Assembly: GCA_003224635.1 (NCBI GenBank)
Contig: QHZK01000016.1
Coordinates: 1 to 9,682 of the forward strand
DNA length: 9,682 bases
Origin: Acidobacteriota bacterium
Lineage (GTDB): Bacteria; Acidobacteriota; Terriglobia; UBA7540
Direction of reading: 5' to 3'
The notes below the pieces were generated by a model. The model was given only the letters and a program-made list of their open reading frames with translations, was not told where the DNA came from and did no database searches. This document shows positions 1-5,800 of this stretch, piece by piece. Each line of letters begins with the position of its first letter. Positions within the stretch are counted from its first letter, which is position 1. A program made the translations under genes and the position numbers.

Positions 1-1
1 C

Positions 2-394
2 CCCAAGATCGTTTTCCACGAGTTCTTCGCCTCAAACCCCGACGGCCGCGTACCCGACTATCACACCGACCTCGGGATTTACGAGGAAGGCTGCGGCCTC
101 GATAAGGTCGATATGTCCTGGGGACACGACGAGTACATTTATCACGTTGCGAAGGACTATCTGCCCGAGGAAGCCGGCTATATGCTTCGCTACCACTCGT
201 TCTACCCCGCCCACCTCGAAGGCGAATACCAATACCTGATGAGCGACCACGATAAGGAAATGTTCAAATGGGTGCGCGAGTTCAGCCAGTACGACCTCTA
301 CTCGAAGAGCGCCGAGCGCCCTGACGCCGAAAAGCTGCGCCCGTATTACGAAGACCTCATCGCTGAGTATTTCCCGCCGCAACTGGCGTGGTGA
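2..394 (+). CDS. myo-inositol oxygenase (MIOX), C-terminal part
   Basis: This is the 3' part of a gene that starts outside the window; 130 codons are present in frame. The protein matches the MIOX family, a cytosolic non-haem di-iron enzyme that cleaves myo-inositol with O2 to D-glucuronate. Seen directly: a segment LGIYEEGCGLDKVDMSWGHD, the iron-ligand histidine in SWGHDEY (codon at 125-127), a second histidine in RYHSFYPAH, and the aspartate of EFSQYDLYSKS, with the substrate-binding lysine two residues later. The end, LRPYYEDLIAEYFPPQLAW, is the usual MIOX C-terminus (animal enzymes end in PYY.GLI.KY.PG.L.W), so the 3' end is complete. The three N-terminal metal ligands (His, His-Asp) would lie upstream. 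The gene is followed by 62 bp and then a small ORF on the same strand. I am sure of the family; whether the upstream part is intact cannot be seen. Confidence 0.95.
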   Translation, partial: PKIVFHEFFASNPDGRVPDYHTDLGIYEEGCGLDKVDMSWGHDEYIYHVAKDYLPEEAGYMLRYHSFYPAHLEGEYQYLMSDHDKEMFKWVREFSQYDLYSKSAERPDAEKLRPYYEDLIAEYFPPQLAW

Positions 395-439
395 TAGGAT
401 GAGGACTCCCGAACAGGTTCGCGGGCTGCCGAGTTTTGG

Positions 440-445
440 TATGAT
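440..445 (+). promoter_or_regulatory. possible extended -10 promoter element
   Basis: TATGAT preceded by TGG gives TGG-TATGAT, an 8 of 9 match to the extended -10 consensus TGnTATAAT. A start of transcription about 7 bp downstream would fall near 452, only about 5 nt before the ATG at 457, so the first small gene would be almost leaderless. That agrees with the lack of a visible Shine-Dalgarno sequence. The -35 region (TTCGCG around 418) is poor. Inference from sequence match only. Confidence 0.35.
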
Positions 446-456
446 GATTTCCGCCA

Positions 457-651
457 ATGGGGCGGAACAAAGACTTACGCAGGAAGATTGCAGCCTGCCA
501 GAGCGTAATTGAAGCGCACGAAGAGAAGATCCGCGCAGAGCAGACGAAACCGCATCCCAGCGAAGAATTGCTGGCAGGCTGGAAGCGCGAAATCGAAACG
601 CAGAAGAAAGCAATCGCGCACCTCACCCGCCGCCTGAAGAGAGAGTGGTAA
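457..651 (+). CDS. small charged coiled-coil protein of unknown function
   Basis: This encodes 64 residues, MGRNKDLRRKIAACQSVIEA..., rich in Lys, Arg, Glu and Gln, with no signal peptide or membrane segment. It reads as two amphipathic helices (about residues 5-29 and 38-62) joined by a turn containing TKPHPSEE, so a helical hairpin is likely. It ends in HLTRRLKREW. The start must be the ATG at 457, because an in-frame stop lies at 445-447 and no other start codon intervenes; no Shine-Dalgarno sequence is visible. The stop lies 4 bp before the next small gene, which suggests a two-gene unit. The reverse-strand reading is cysteine- and phenylalanine-rich and looks like noise. The pattern MG(R/K)NK.LR..I...I..HE.KI is one I associate with small uncharacterised bacterial proteins, but I cannot name a family or a function. 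Confidence 0.65.
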   Translation: MGRNKDLRRKIAACQSVIEAHEEKIRAEQTKPHPSEELLAGWKREIETQKKAIAHLTRRLKREW

Positions 652-655
652 GAGA

Positions 656-895
656 ATGGCTACCAAAACAGCTCCGACACTTGAAACCGTAGAGCGGCTT
701 TTCGATGAAATCGACGAGTGGTATTCCCGCGTCCACAAGATTCGCCAAAAGCTGGCGCGGCTGAAACGCGGCAGCGAGGCTTACTTGGACGTCATGCCCG
801 ATCTCTGGGTCGAGGCCGACGTGTTGAAGCGGAAGGTCGAAGTCGCAGCCGACGCCCTGAACGAGTTCGAGGAGGCCCTGCCAGATGGCGATTAG
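656..895 (+). CDS. small acidic helical protein of unknown function
   Basis: This encodes 79 residues, MATKTAPTLETVERLFDEID..., mostly helical and acidic toward the C-terminus (NEFEEALPDGD). A basic central patch (KIRQKLARLKRGS, about residues 28-40) follows the segment EIDEWYSRVH. There is no signal peptide, membrane helix or cysteine. The purine-rich stretch GAAGAGAGAG before the ATG can serve as a ribosome site. It sits 4 bp behind the 64-residue gene on the same strand, so the two are probably co-transcribed and perhaps translationally coupled. The small size, charge complementarity and helical content would fit a pair of interacting small proteins, but that is inference. I recognise no toxin-antitoxin family in either. 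Confidence 0.65.
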   Translation: MATKTAPTLETVERLFDEIDEWYSRVHKIRQKLARLKRGSEAYLDVMPDLWVEADVLKRKVEVAADALNEFEEALPDGD

Positions 896-935
896 CACTT
901 CGTGAAGTAAATTCGAGCAGGAAAGCTGTAACGTG

Positions 936-976
936 GGTGGCGCATACATGGCGGGGTTTGCCATGTGCGCGTCGCC
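936..976. repeat. long imperfect stem-loop behind the small-gene pair
   Basis: GCGCATACATGGC (940-952) pairs with GCCATGTGCGC (960-970) around a GGGGTTT loop, with a two-base bulge (TA). Four further pairs form outward to 936/976 after skipping GT at 971-972. It lies between the convergent small genes and fumarase and could act as a bidirectional transcript end, but there is no U-run on either side. A dispersed palindromic repeat is equally possible. Confidence 0.5.
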
Positions 977-988
977 TAACCGCATACT

Positions 989-1010
989 GCGGGCGGGACG
1001 CCCGCGCTCC
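989..1010 (-). repeat. 3'-end hairpin element, copy 1 (behind fumarase)
   Basis: GCGGGCG-GGA-CGCCCGC is a perfect 7-bp stem with a 3-nt loop, followed by GCTCC. Read on the minus strand it begins GGAGC only 5 bp after the fumarase stop codon (1016-1018). The same unit occurs behind the esterase gene, in degenerate form behind yggX, and with compensatory changes behind the Gfo/Idh gene. Confidence 0.7.
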
Positions 1011-1015
1011 CAAGA

Positions 1016-2557
1016 TCACCCGCCTCCGGCACCGACCTTTTCCAACTCCTGACCCGTGACCGCCGCCACCTCCTCGTGCAGCGAGTTCCCGTGCGAGTCC
1101 ATAGTGACGATGGCGACGAAGTCGCGGGCCTCGAAGTGCCACATGGCTTCGGGGACGCCAAGCTCGTCGAGCAGGTCGACTCCGAGGACTTTGGGCAGGC
1201 AGCGAGCGTAGTACTGCGCCGCGCCGCCGATGGCGTGCAGGTACACGGCGCCGAATTCCTGGAGCGCGGCGAGGGTCTTCTTGCCCATGCCGCCTTTGCC
1301 CATCACGCCGCGAATGCCGTAGCGCTTGATGATGTCGGCCTCGTAGGGCTCTTCGCGGATGCTGGTGGTCGGTCCGGCGGCGGTAGTGCGCCAGCGGACG
1401 TTCGGCGGCGCGCCTTCCTTCATCATGACTGGCCCGCAGTGGTAGAGGATCGCGCCACGCAAGTCGCACGGAGCGTCGTGGTGGAGCAGGTAGTGGTGCA
1501 AGGCGTCGCGGCCGGTGACGACCGGGCCGTTGATGAGCACCACGTCGCCGACTCTCAACGCGCGCACCTGATCTTCGGTGAGCGGCGGCTCGAGACGTAT
1601 CTCGCGGCCGGTCAGCTTGAAGGCCGCGCCCTCGCGGATCAACCGCTCGACCGGCCGGTCGGGATCGCGGTAGAGCCACTTCTTGATGGCCCCGGTCTCG
1701 GCGTCGAGCATCACGCCCAGGCGGCGGAACGCCCAGCAATCGTAGGCGACGGAGACGAAAAAGCTCGCGGGCAGGCGATTGGCGGCGGCGATCTTACAGC
1801 CGATGAGCGACGCTTTTCCGCCAAAGCCCATCGTGCCCACGCCGATCTTGTTGGCTTCCTCCATGATTTCGGCTTCGAGCTGGGCGAGCGCGGGATTGGG
1901 GTTCGCGTCGTCGAGCGGACGGAAGAGCTGCTCCTTGGCGATCGCGTAACCGTGCGCGCGGTCGCTGCCGATGCACACGCCGATGGCGCCCGGCGCGCAG
2001 CCCTGGCCCTGCGCCTGCCACACCGCGTGCAGGATGCACTTGCGCGCGCCCTTGAGGTCGCGGTCGGCGCGCCCCAGGTGGTCGAGCGTCGCGGGCAGCG
2101 AGTACTGGATGTTCTTGTTCTCGCAGCCGCCGCCTTTCAGGATCACGCGCACCTCGACGTCGGGCTCTTCCCATTGCTCGAAGTGCACTACGGGCGTTCC
2201 CGGGCCGAGGTTATTGCCGGTGTTCTTGCCCGTGACGGAGTCAACCGAGTTGGGCCGCAGCTTGCCGCGCCGCGTCGCTTCGGCCACCGCTTCCTCGATC
2301 CGCTTTCGCATCACTATCTGATTGGCGCCCACCGGAGTCTTGATCTCAAAAGTGATGAAGCCGGTGTCCTGGCAGATGGGACCTTCGTCCTCGTAGGCCA
2401 TGTCAATGTTTTCGCCGATGATGGCGAGCGCCTGGCCGGCCTGCGACCGGGGCTCCTCGCGTTTGAGTGCCACGCCCATCGCCTGGCGCACGTCCGGCGG
2501 CAGGTTCGTCGAAGTCTGGATGAGGAGTTCGAGCATCGATTCGCGGAAGACTTGCAT
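1016..2557 (-). CDS. class I fumarate hydratase, fused alpha and beta domains
   Basis: This is a cytosolic iron-sulphur lyase that interconverts fumarate and L-malate in the citric acid cycle. The 513-residue chain joins the alpha domain (about 1-285), which holds the [4Fe-4S] cluster, and the beta domain (about 290-505), which are separate proteins in many bacteria and archaea. Visible cluster cysteines are C62 (PICQDTGF), C187 (QGCAPGAIG) and C274 (YDCWAFRR). Beta-domain landmarks are GRDALHHYL (349-357), TTAAGPTTSIR (391-401) and KGGMGKKT (421-428). The length is close to the fused class I forms, and the cysteine spacing follows the short archaeal/Pelotomaculum-like type rather than E. coli FumA. 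The start is supported by GAGGGAGGT at 2570-2562, 4 bp before the ATG. The related enzyme L(+)-tartrate dehydratase (TtdAB) shares this fold, so substrate is the main uncertainty; I favour fumarase because the chain is fused and stands alone. Such clusters are oxygen-sensitive. Confidence 0.92.
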   Translation of the reverse strand: MQVFRESMLELLIQTSTNLPPDVRQAMGVALKREEPRSQAGQALAIIGENIDMAYEDEGPICQDTGFITFEIKTPVGANQIVMRKRIEEAVAEATRRGKLRPNSVDSVTGKNTGNNLGPGTPVVHFEQWEEPDVEVRVILKGGGCENKNIQYSLPATLDHLGRADRDLKGARKCILHAVWQAQGQGCAPGAIGVCIGSDRAHGYAIAKEQLFRPLDDANPNPALAQLEAEIMEEANKIGVGTMGFGGKASLIGCKIAAANRLPASFFVSVAYDCWAFRRLGVMLDAETGAIKKWLYRDPDRPVERLIREGAAFKLTGREIRLEPPLTEDQVRALRVGDVVLINGPVVTGRDALHHYLLHHDAPCDLRGAILYHCGPVMMKEGAPPNVRWRTTAAGPTTSIREEPYEADIIKRYGIRGVMGKGGMGKKTLAALQEFGAVYLHAIGGAAQYYARCLPKVLGVDLLDELGVPEAMWHFEARDFVAIVTMDSHGNSLHEEVAAVTGQELEKVGAGGG

Positions 2558-2645
2558 CGGGACCTCCCTCGGCAGTGGCCAGACGCCGCCGCTCTAAAGT
2601 ACAGTTTACCCGAATCGGGAAGGGACTTGCACCTTTCGCGCCGCC

Positions 2646-2808
2646 TCAAGCGATCAAGTCGACCCGCGCGCGGCGGCCGGCAGCCGACGCCAGGGCCCGG
2701 TCACAGGTAATCAGCCGCGGCGTTCAAGGCTTCCGCCAGGGCAATATACGCGGCGTCATAAGCGGCGAAATTCTGGCGCAGTTCCCAGATGCGAGGGAGG
2801 AGAAGGTA
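2646..2808 (-). pseudogene. VapC-type PIN-domain toxin remnant, truncated and frameshifted
   Basis: On the minus strand the stretch 2793-2716 reads RIWELRQNFAAYDAAYIALAEALNAA, the C-terminal half of a VapC/PIN ribonuclease, including the conserved aspartate of AYDAAY. One extra base near 2715 shifts the frame; continuing in the new frame gives LITCDRALASAAGRRARVDL (2714-2655), then IA and the normal stop at 2648-2646. Together these make a typical VapC ending with the second conserved acidic residue in TCDR. Upstream of about 2808 the similarity ends, and a stop in frame lies at 2871-2869, so the N-terminal half with the first catalytic aspartate is missing. No VapB antitoxin is visible beside it. 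VapC proteins normally cleave tRNA or rRNA; this copy cannot be active. It lies upstream of the fumarase gene on the same strand and is probably a relic of a toxin-antitoxin pair. Confidence 0.85.
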
Positions 2809-3162
2809 ATACCACAAAAAAGAAACTCTTCCAATTTCAACTTCTACGTCGCGCACCCGTTCCTTCCTTCAATGGAATTTGTCCCAAGCGTCCCCGTGGC
2901 GCAACCAATTGTGGTAGGCTTGGCTTGGCGCAAACGCGGACGCCGCCGGGAGGCGAATCAAGGCGGCGCCGGGCGCCGGTTTGAAAAATTTTCCCGGAAC
3001 GAAGCCGCCACGCGTTTTCCGAATCAACGAATTAGATGAAAAACAGTCTCAAAACGGAGCCAATTGAGTCGGGCCTGAGCTTTCATAGAGCCGGGATTGT
3101 CGGTACGGTCTCCAATCCGGCAAATGAGGGCCCGGGGCGTTGCGAGCACAAGAAGGGAGCGT
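2809..3162. other. intergenic stretch between VapC remnant and SGNH gene
   Basis: No gene is supported here. The part 2809-2850 is clearly richer in A and T than its surroundings and abuts the truncated VapC end, so it may mark an old deletion or insertion junction. Inverted repeats occur at 2941-2947/2962-2968 (CGCCGCC...GGCGGCG) and 2965-2977 (GGCGCC-G-GGCGCC). A 48-codon ORF at 3036-3182 overlaps the start of the SGNH gene and has no other support. No convincing promoter is visible; TTGAGT at 3064-3069 lacks a good -10 partner. Confidence 0.5.
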
Positions 3163-4494
3163 ATGCGGCGTATTCACTTTGACAGCGTAAAGGGTCTGAC
3201 TCTGGGAGCGTCGGCAGTCCTGATAGCCCTACTGTTCGTAACCGCCTCTCGACCGCTCGGCGGAATGGCGGGCGCGCCGAGCGCAGTACAGGACAATCGA
3301 GCGCCAGGGAATTTCTATTTGAGAGACGGCGACCGCGTGGTCTTCTACGGCGACAGCATCACGGACCAGCGGCTCTACACCACGTTCGTCGAGACGTACG
3401 TCGTGACTCGCTTCCCCCGCCTCAAGGTGAGCTTCGTGCATTCGGGCTGGGGCGGCGACCGCGTCACGGGCGGAGGCGGCGGCCCCATCGACGTACGCCT
3501 GCGCCGCGACGTGATCGCCTACCAGCCCAGCGTCATGACCATCATGCTCGGCATGAACGACGCGAGCTATCGCGCCTACGACGCCCAAATCTTCAACACT
3601 TACGCCGAAGGTTACCGGCACATCGTGAGCACGGTCAAGAGCGCGCTGCCGGGCATCCGCATTACTTTGATTCAGCCTTCGCCCTTTGACGATGTGACCC
3701 GCCCGCCCCAGTTCGAAGGCGGATACAACGCCGTGCTCGTCCGCTACGGCGAATTTGTGAAGCAATTGGGCGAGCGCGAGGGTTTCGCCGTCGCCGACAT
3801 GAACGCGCCCGTGGTGGCCGCGCTTGGAAAGGCAAGCGCCGCCGACGCCGACCGGGCCCAGAAGATTGTGCCCGACCGCGTCCACCCGGGTCCAGGAGGA
3901 CACCTGCTGATGGCCGAGGCCCTGCTCAAAGCCTGGCACGCTCCCGCCACCGTCAGTGCGGTCGAAATCGATGCGGCAAGCAAGCGCGTCGTACAAGCCG
4001 AAAACACCAGCGTGACCGGCCTCGATGATAACGCCAACGGCGTCGTCTGGACGGAGACGGACAATGCCCTGCCGATGCCGGTCAATCTGAATGATGCGGT
4101 CGTGGCGCTCGCGGTCCGCAGCTCGGATTTCGTCGAAGCGCTCGACCGCGACGAGCTCAAGGTGACCGGGCTGAGCGCGCCCCGGTATGCTCTCAAAATC
4201 GACGGAGAAGAGCTCGGAGCGTTCAGCAAGCTGCAGCTCGAAAAGGGAATCAACCTGGCGGTGTTACCTACGCCGATGGCCAAGCAGGCGATGGCCGTCC
4301 ACGAGCTGACGCTCAAGCACAACAACGTACATTTCGCGCGCTGGCGCGACGTCGAGGTCCCGCTGGAAACCGATCCGTCGTCGCGCAAGCAAGCCGCAAT
4401 CGACGCTCTGGACCGCCTCGAATCCGACCTGATCGCCGAACAACGGGCTGCGGTGCAGCCCAAGCCGCGGCGGTACCAGCTAACGCCGCAGTGA
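3163..4494 (+). CDS. secreted SGNH/GDSL-type esterase
   Basis: This is a 443-residue SGNH hydrolase, likely an exported carbohydrate- or lipid-ester esterase. The catalytic blocks are all present: block I FYGDSITDQ with nucleophile S65, block II around SGWGGDR (94-100), block III GMND (130-133) and block V DRVH with D238 and H241. Residues 1-45 contain a basic start (MRRIHFDSVK) and a hydrophobic segment ASAVLIALLFVTAS, which looks like a signal peptide or N-terminal anchor. Residues from about 260 on form an extra beta-rich C-terminal region. The ATG at 3163 is preferred because AGAAGGGAG (3151-3159) precedes it and it places the basic end right before the hydrophobic core; an upstream TTG at 3097 would add 22 residues without a ribosome site. 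It stands alone and converges with yggX. The substrate cannot be told; acetylated plant polysaccharide is a guess from the neighbouring esterase. Confidence 0.9.
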   Translation: MRRIHFDSVKGLTLGASAVLIALLFVTASRPLGGMAGAPSAVQDNRAPGNFYLRDGDRVVFYGDSITDQRLYTTFVETYVVTRFPRLKVSFVHSGWGGDRVTGGGGGPIDVRLRRDVIAYQPSVMTIMLGMNDASYRAYDAQIFNTYAEGYRHIVSTVKSALPGIRITLIQPSPFDDVTRPPQFEGGYNAVLVRYGEFVKQLGEREGFAVADMNAPVVAALGKASAADADRAQKIVPDRVHPGPGGHLLMAEALLKAWHAPATVSAVEIDAASKRVVQAENTSVTGLDDNANGVVWTETDNALPMPVNLNDAVVALAVRSSDFVEALDRDELKVTGLSAPRYALKIDGEELGAFSKLQLEKGINLAVLPTPMAKQAMAVHELTLKHNNVHFARWRDVEVPLETDPSSRKQAAIDALDRLESDLIAEQRAAVQPKPRRYQLTPQ

Positions 4495-4496
4495 GG

Positions 4497-4515
4497 CAGG
4501 TGTCAGGTGTCAGGT
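4497..4515 (+). repeat. 7-bp tandem repeat CAGGTGT (2.7 copies)
   Basis: CAGGTGT-CAGGTGT-CAGGT follows the SGNH stop codon by 2 bp. The last copy is also part of an inverted repeat: GTCAGG (4509-4514) pairs with CCTGAC (4532-4537), with a further AGG/CCT inside. This could form a transcript-end hairpin between the convergent genes, but there is no U-run after it. Confidence 0.5.
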
Positions 4516-4548
4516 CCAGGCTGGTGACCTGCCTGACAAAACCCGGCA

Positions 4549-4573
4549 GCGGGACGGGAATTGCCCGCGCCTC
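4549..4573 (-). repeat. 3'-end hairpin element, degenerate copy 2 (behind yggX)
   Basis: GCGGG (4549-4553) pairs with CCCGC (4564-4568), followed by GCCTCC. It differs from copies 1 and 3 by an enlarged loop (ACGGGAATTG) and one inserted C in the right flank. Read on the minus strand it begins about 20 bp after the yggX stop codon, in the same orientation to the gene as the other copies. Confidence 0.5.
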
Positions 4574-4593
4574 CCCGACACCTAAAACCTGTC

Positions 4594-4875
4594 TTACGCT
4601 TTTTTCTGCGGGGGGACGTATCCGGGGGGGAGCGCGGCGCCTTCGCCGAAGAAGAACTGCTCCATCTGCTGCTCGATGATTTCCTGAGCTTCGCGGGTGG
4701 CCGGGTTGAGCCGGTACTCGTTAATGACCATCTTCAGATGCTCGAGCCACATGTCCCAGGCCTGCTGGGAGACGTTCTCGTAGATGCGCTTTCCGAGCTC
4801 GCCGCCCCAAGGCGGCTCGTCGAGCCCCGGCAGATCTTTCTGGAACTTCACACATTTCACCATGCGCTCTGCCAT
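4594..4875 (-). CDS. yggX: YggX-family Fe(2+)-trafficking protein
   Basis: This is a 93-residue cytosolic protein of the YggX family (E. coli YggX is 91 residues), linked in enterobacteria to protection of iron-sulphur clusters from oxidation and to labile iron handling. Visible family marks are the N-terminal cysteine in MVKCVKF, the segment GELGKRIYENVSQQAWDMWLEHLKMVINEYRLN, the helix EAQEIIEQQMEQFFF, and a C-terminal GYVPP. The open frame continues 41 codons further upstream, but the ATG at 4875 is chosen because GGAGGC lies 6 bp before it (4887-4882) and family similarity begins here; an ATG at 4863 is a weaker option. A separate promoter with a perfect TATAAT lies about 115 bp upstream, so it is probably its own transcription unit. 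It converges with the SGNH gene. It shares the window with an oxygen-sensitive [4Fe-4S] fumarase, a plausible client, though not in one operon. Confidence 0.93.
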   Translation of the reverse strand: MAERMVKCVKFQKDLPGLDEPPWGGELGKRIYENVSQQAWDMWLEHLKMVINEYRLNPATREAQEIIEQQMEQFFFGEGAALPPGYVPPQKKA

Positions 4876-4989
4876 AAAGGTGCCTCCGCGTCGAGCCCGC
4901 GATCGAAGACATTGCGCCTGCCGCGGCGGAACCCATTCCCGCCAGTCACAGAGCCCCGCGCCGCGCAATTCAAACCCGCCCGAAAGTTC

Positions 4990-4995
4990 ATTATA
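4990..4995 (-). promoter_or_regulatory. sigma-70-like -10 box for yggX
   Basis: The minus strand reads TATAAT, a perfect -10 hexamer, in otherwise GC-rich DNA. The -35 region is weak (CTGAGC at a 16-bp spacing, 3 of 6 matches to TTGACA), so an activator may be needed. Transcription would begin near 4983, giving a leader of about 108 nt before the yggX ATG at 4875. Confidence 0.5.
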
Positions 4996-5030
4996 CAAGA
5001 GTAGCGTCGCAGCTCAGGTTTTTGTTCCAA

Positions 5031-5555
5031 TCACTCCGGGCGTTCGTTGGATTGCCGTTTCGGCGTTCCTGAAAAGATTCTTCGGGAAACGCCTAGAACA
5101 ATCTTGGTGATGGTTCTTATCCAAAACCGAATCCAGATGGACAGCCACTCGCGGACGAGCGCAGGTAACATGCGAAGACCGAGATCTGAGTCACGCTTCT
5201 CGTGCACATAGTAGGAAAGCTTGTCTCTGTCGCAAGCCACGGACGTCGCTGGATGGTAGCGAAGCGTTGAAATGCGTGGCATTCGCAAACCGACCGGCCA
5301 CATTTGCGGTTCGAGCAGATGGAATTTGCCGTCTTTTTCGAACGTGACCCAGGCGTGGCCTTCACCGAACTTGCCAGCCTTACCCACCACGAAACGTGCC
5401 GGGTAGCCCATACCCACGAGCTGGCGCCAAGTCCAGAGAGCGAAGTCCACGCAGTTACCCGTTTTCGTCTCCTCAAACTCTTCGGGTGGCTGCCAGTAGT
5501 GCCTTTTCTCGAGTCGGCCGGAGCGGCAGCGGCATGCGACGAGGAACTTCCGCAT
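5031..5555 (-). CDS. transglutaminase-like cysteine protease family protein
   Basis: The core has the Cys-His-acid arrangement of the bacterial transglutaminase-like (BTLCP/papain-fold) proteins: cysteine in KTGNCVDFALWTWRQL, histidine 32 residues later in GEGHAWVTF, and an acidic residue in HLLEPQ. The segment before it, HYWQPPEEF, is the usual lead-in. After the core come LSTLRYHP-like residues (ISTLRYHPATSVA) and a C-terminal tryptophan-rich amphipathic helix (REWLSIWIRFWIRTITKIVLGV) that may contact a membrane. The frame is open up to an ATG at 5711 (226 residues). I chose the ATG at 5555 (174 residues) because the upstream part reads like intergenic sequence; neither start has a good ribosome site. 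Such proteins may act as proteases or in peptide cross-linking or cell-wall processes; the substrate is unknown. It runs in the same direction as the esterase upstream but is separated by more than 240 bp. Confidence 0.75.
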   Translation of the reverse strand: MRKFLVACRCRSGRLEKRHYWQPPEEFEETKTGNCVDFALWTWRQLVGMGYPARFVVGKAGKFGEGHAWVTFEKDGKFHLLEPQMWPVGLRMPRISTLRYHPATSVACDRDKLSYYVHEKRDSDLGLRMLPALVREWLSIWIRFWIRTITKIVLGVSRRIFSGTPKRQSNERPE

Positions 5556-5774
5556 TTCCGTGAAATTGGAGCATTTGCATCTCAATGGTTGAGTGAGATT
5601 CCGGCCCATGGGGAATGTCGGGCGAAAGCCACTGCGCCGCTGGGAGCCACCGGGGCGAAGAACCTTCCGGCCTTGGACATCGTAAAACTGGGGGAATAAC
5701 TCAGCGATCATTCATACACAACGGTAGCATGAGAACGCGGGAAGTTGAATCTGAGAGGATATTCTTTCAGAGCA

Positions 5775-5797
5775 GCGGGCGGGATCGCCCGCGCTCC
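5775..5797 (-). repeat. 3'-end hairpin element, copy 3 (behind esterase)
   Basis: GCGGGCG-GGAT-CGCCCGC is a perfect 7-bp stem with a 4-nt loop, followed by GCTCC. It is identical to copy 1 apart from one added T in the loop. Read on the minus strand it begins 3 bp after the esterase stop codon (5801-5803). Confidence 0.7.
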
Positions 5798-5800
5798 GGC

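Noticed and set aside
32..613. A minus-strand 193-codon open frame
   Set aside because: It overlaps the inositol oxygenase coding sequence, which is unmistakable on the plus strand.
1076..2710. A 544-codon plus-strand open frame
   Set aside because: It lies opposite the fumarase gene, which has all the cluster cysteines and family motifs. High GC removes stop codons from the antisense frame; the plus-strand translation has no recognisable domain.
3097..3162. Upstream TTG start for the SGNH hydrolase
   Set aside because: It would put 22 arginine-rich residues before the signal peptide and lacks a ribosome site; the ATG at 3163 has one.
3036..3182. A 48-codon ORF that overlaps the SGNH gene start (possible leader peptide)
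   Set aside because: It has no ribosome site and its product looks random; nothing supports translation.
4509..4537. Intrinsic terminator for the SGNH gene
   Set aside because: The stem is interrupted and is followed by ACAAAACCC, not a run of T, so I list only the repeat.
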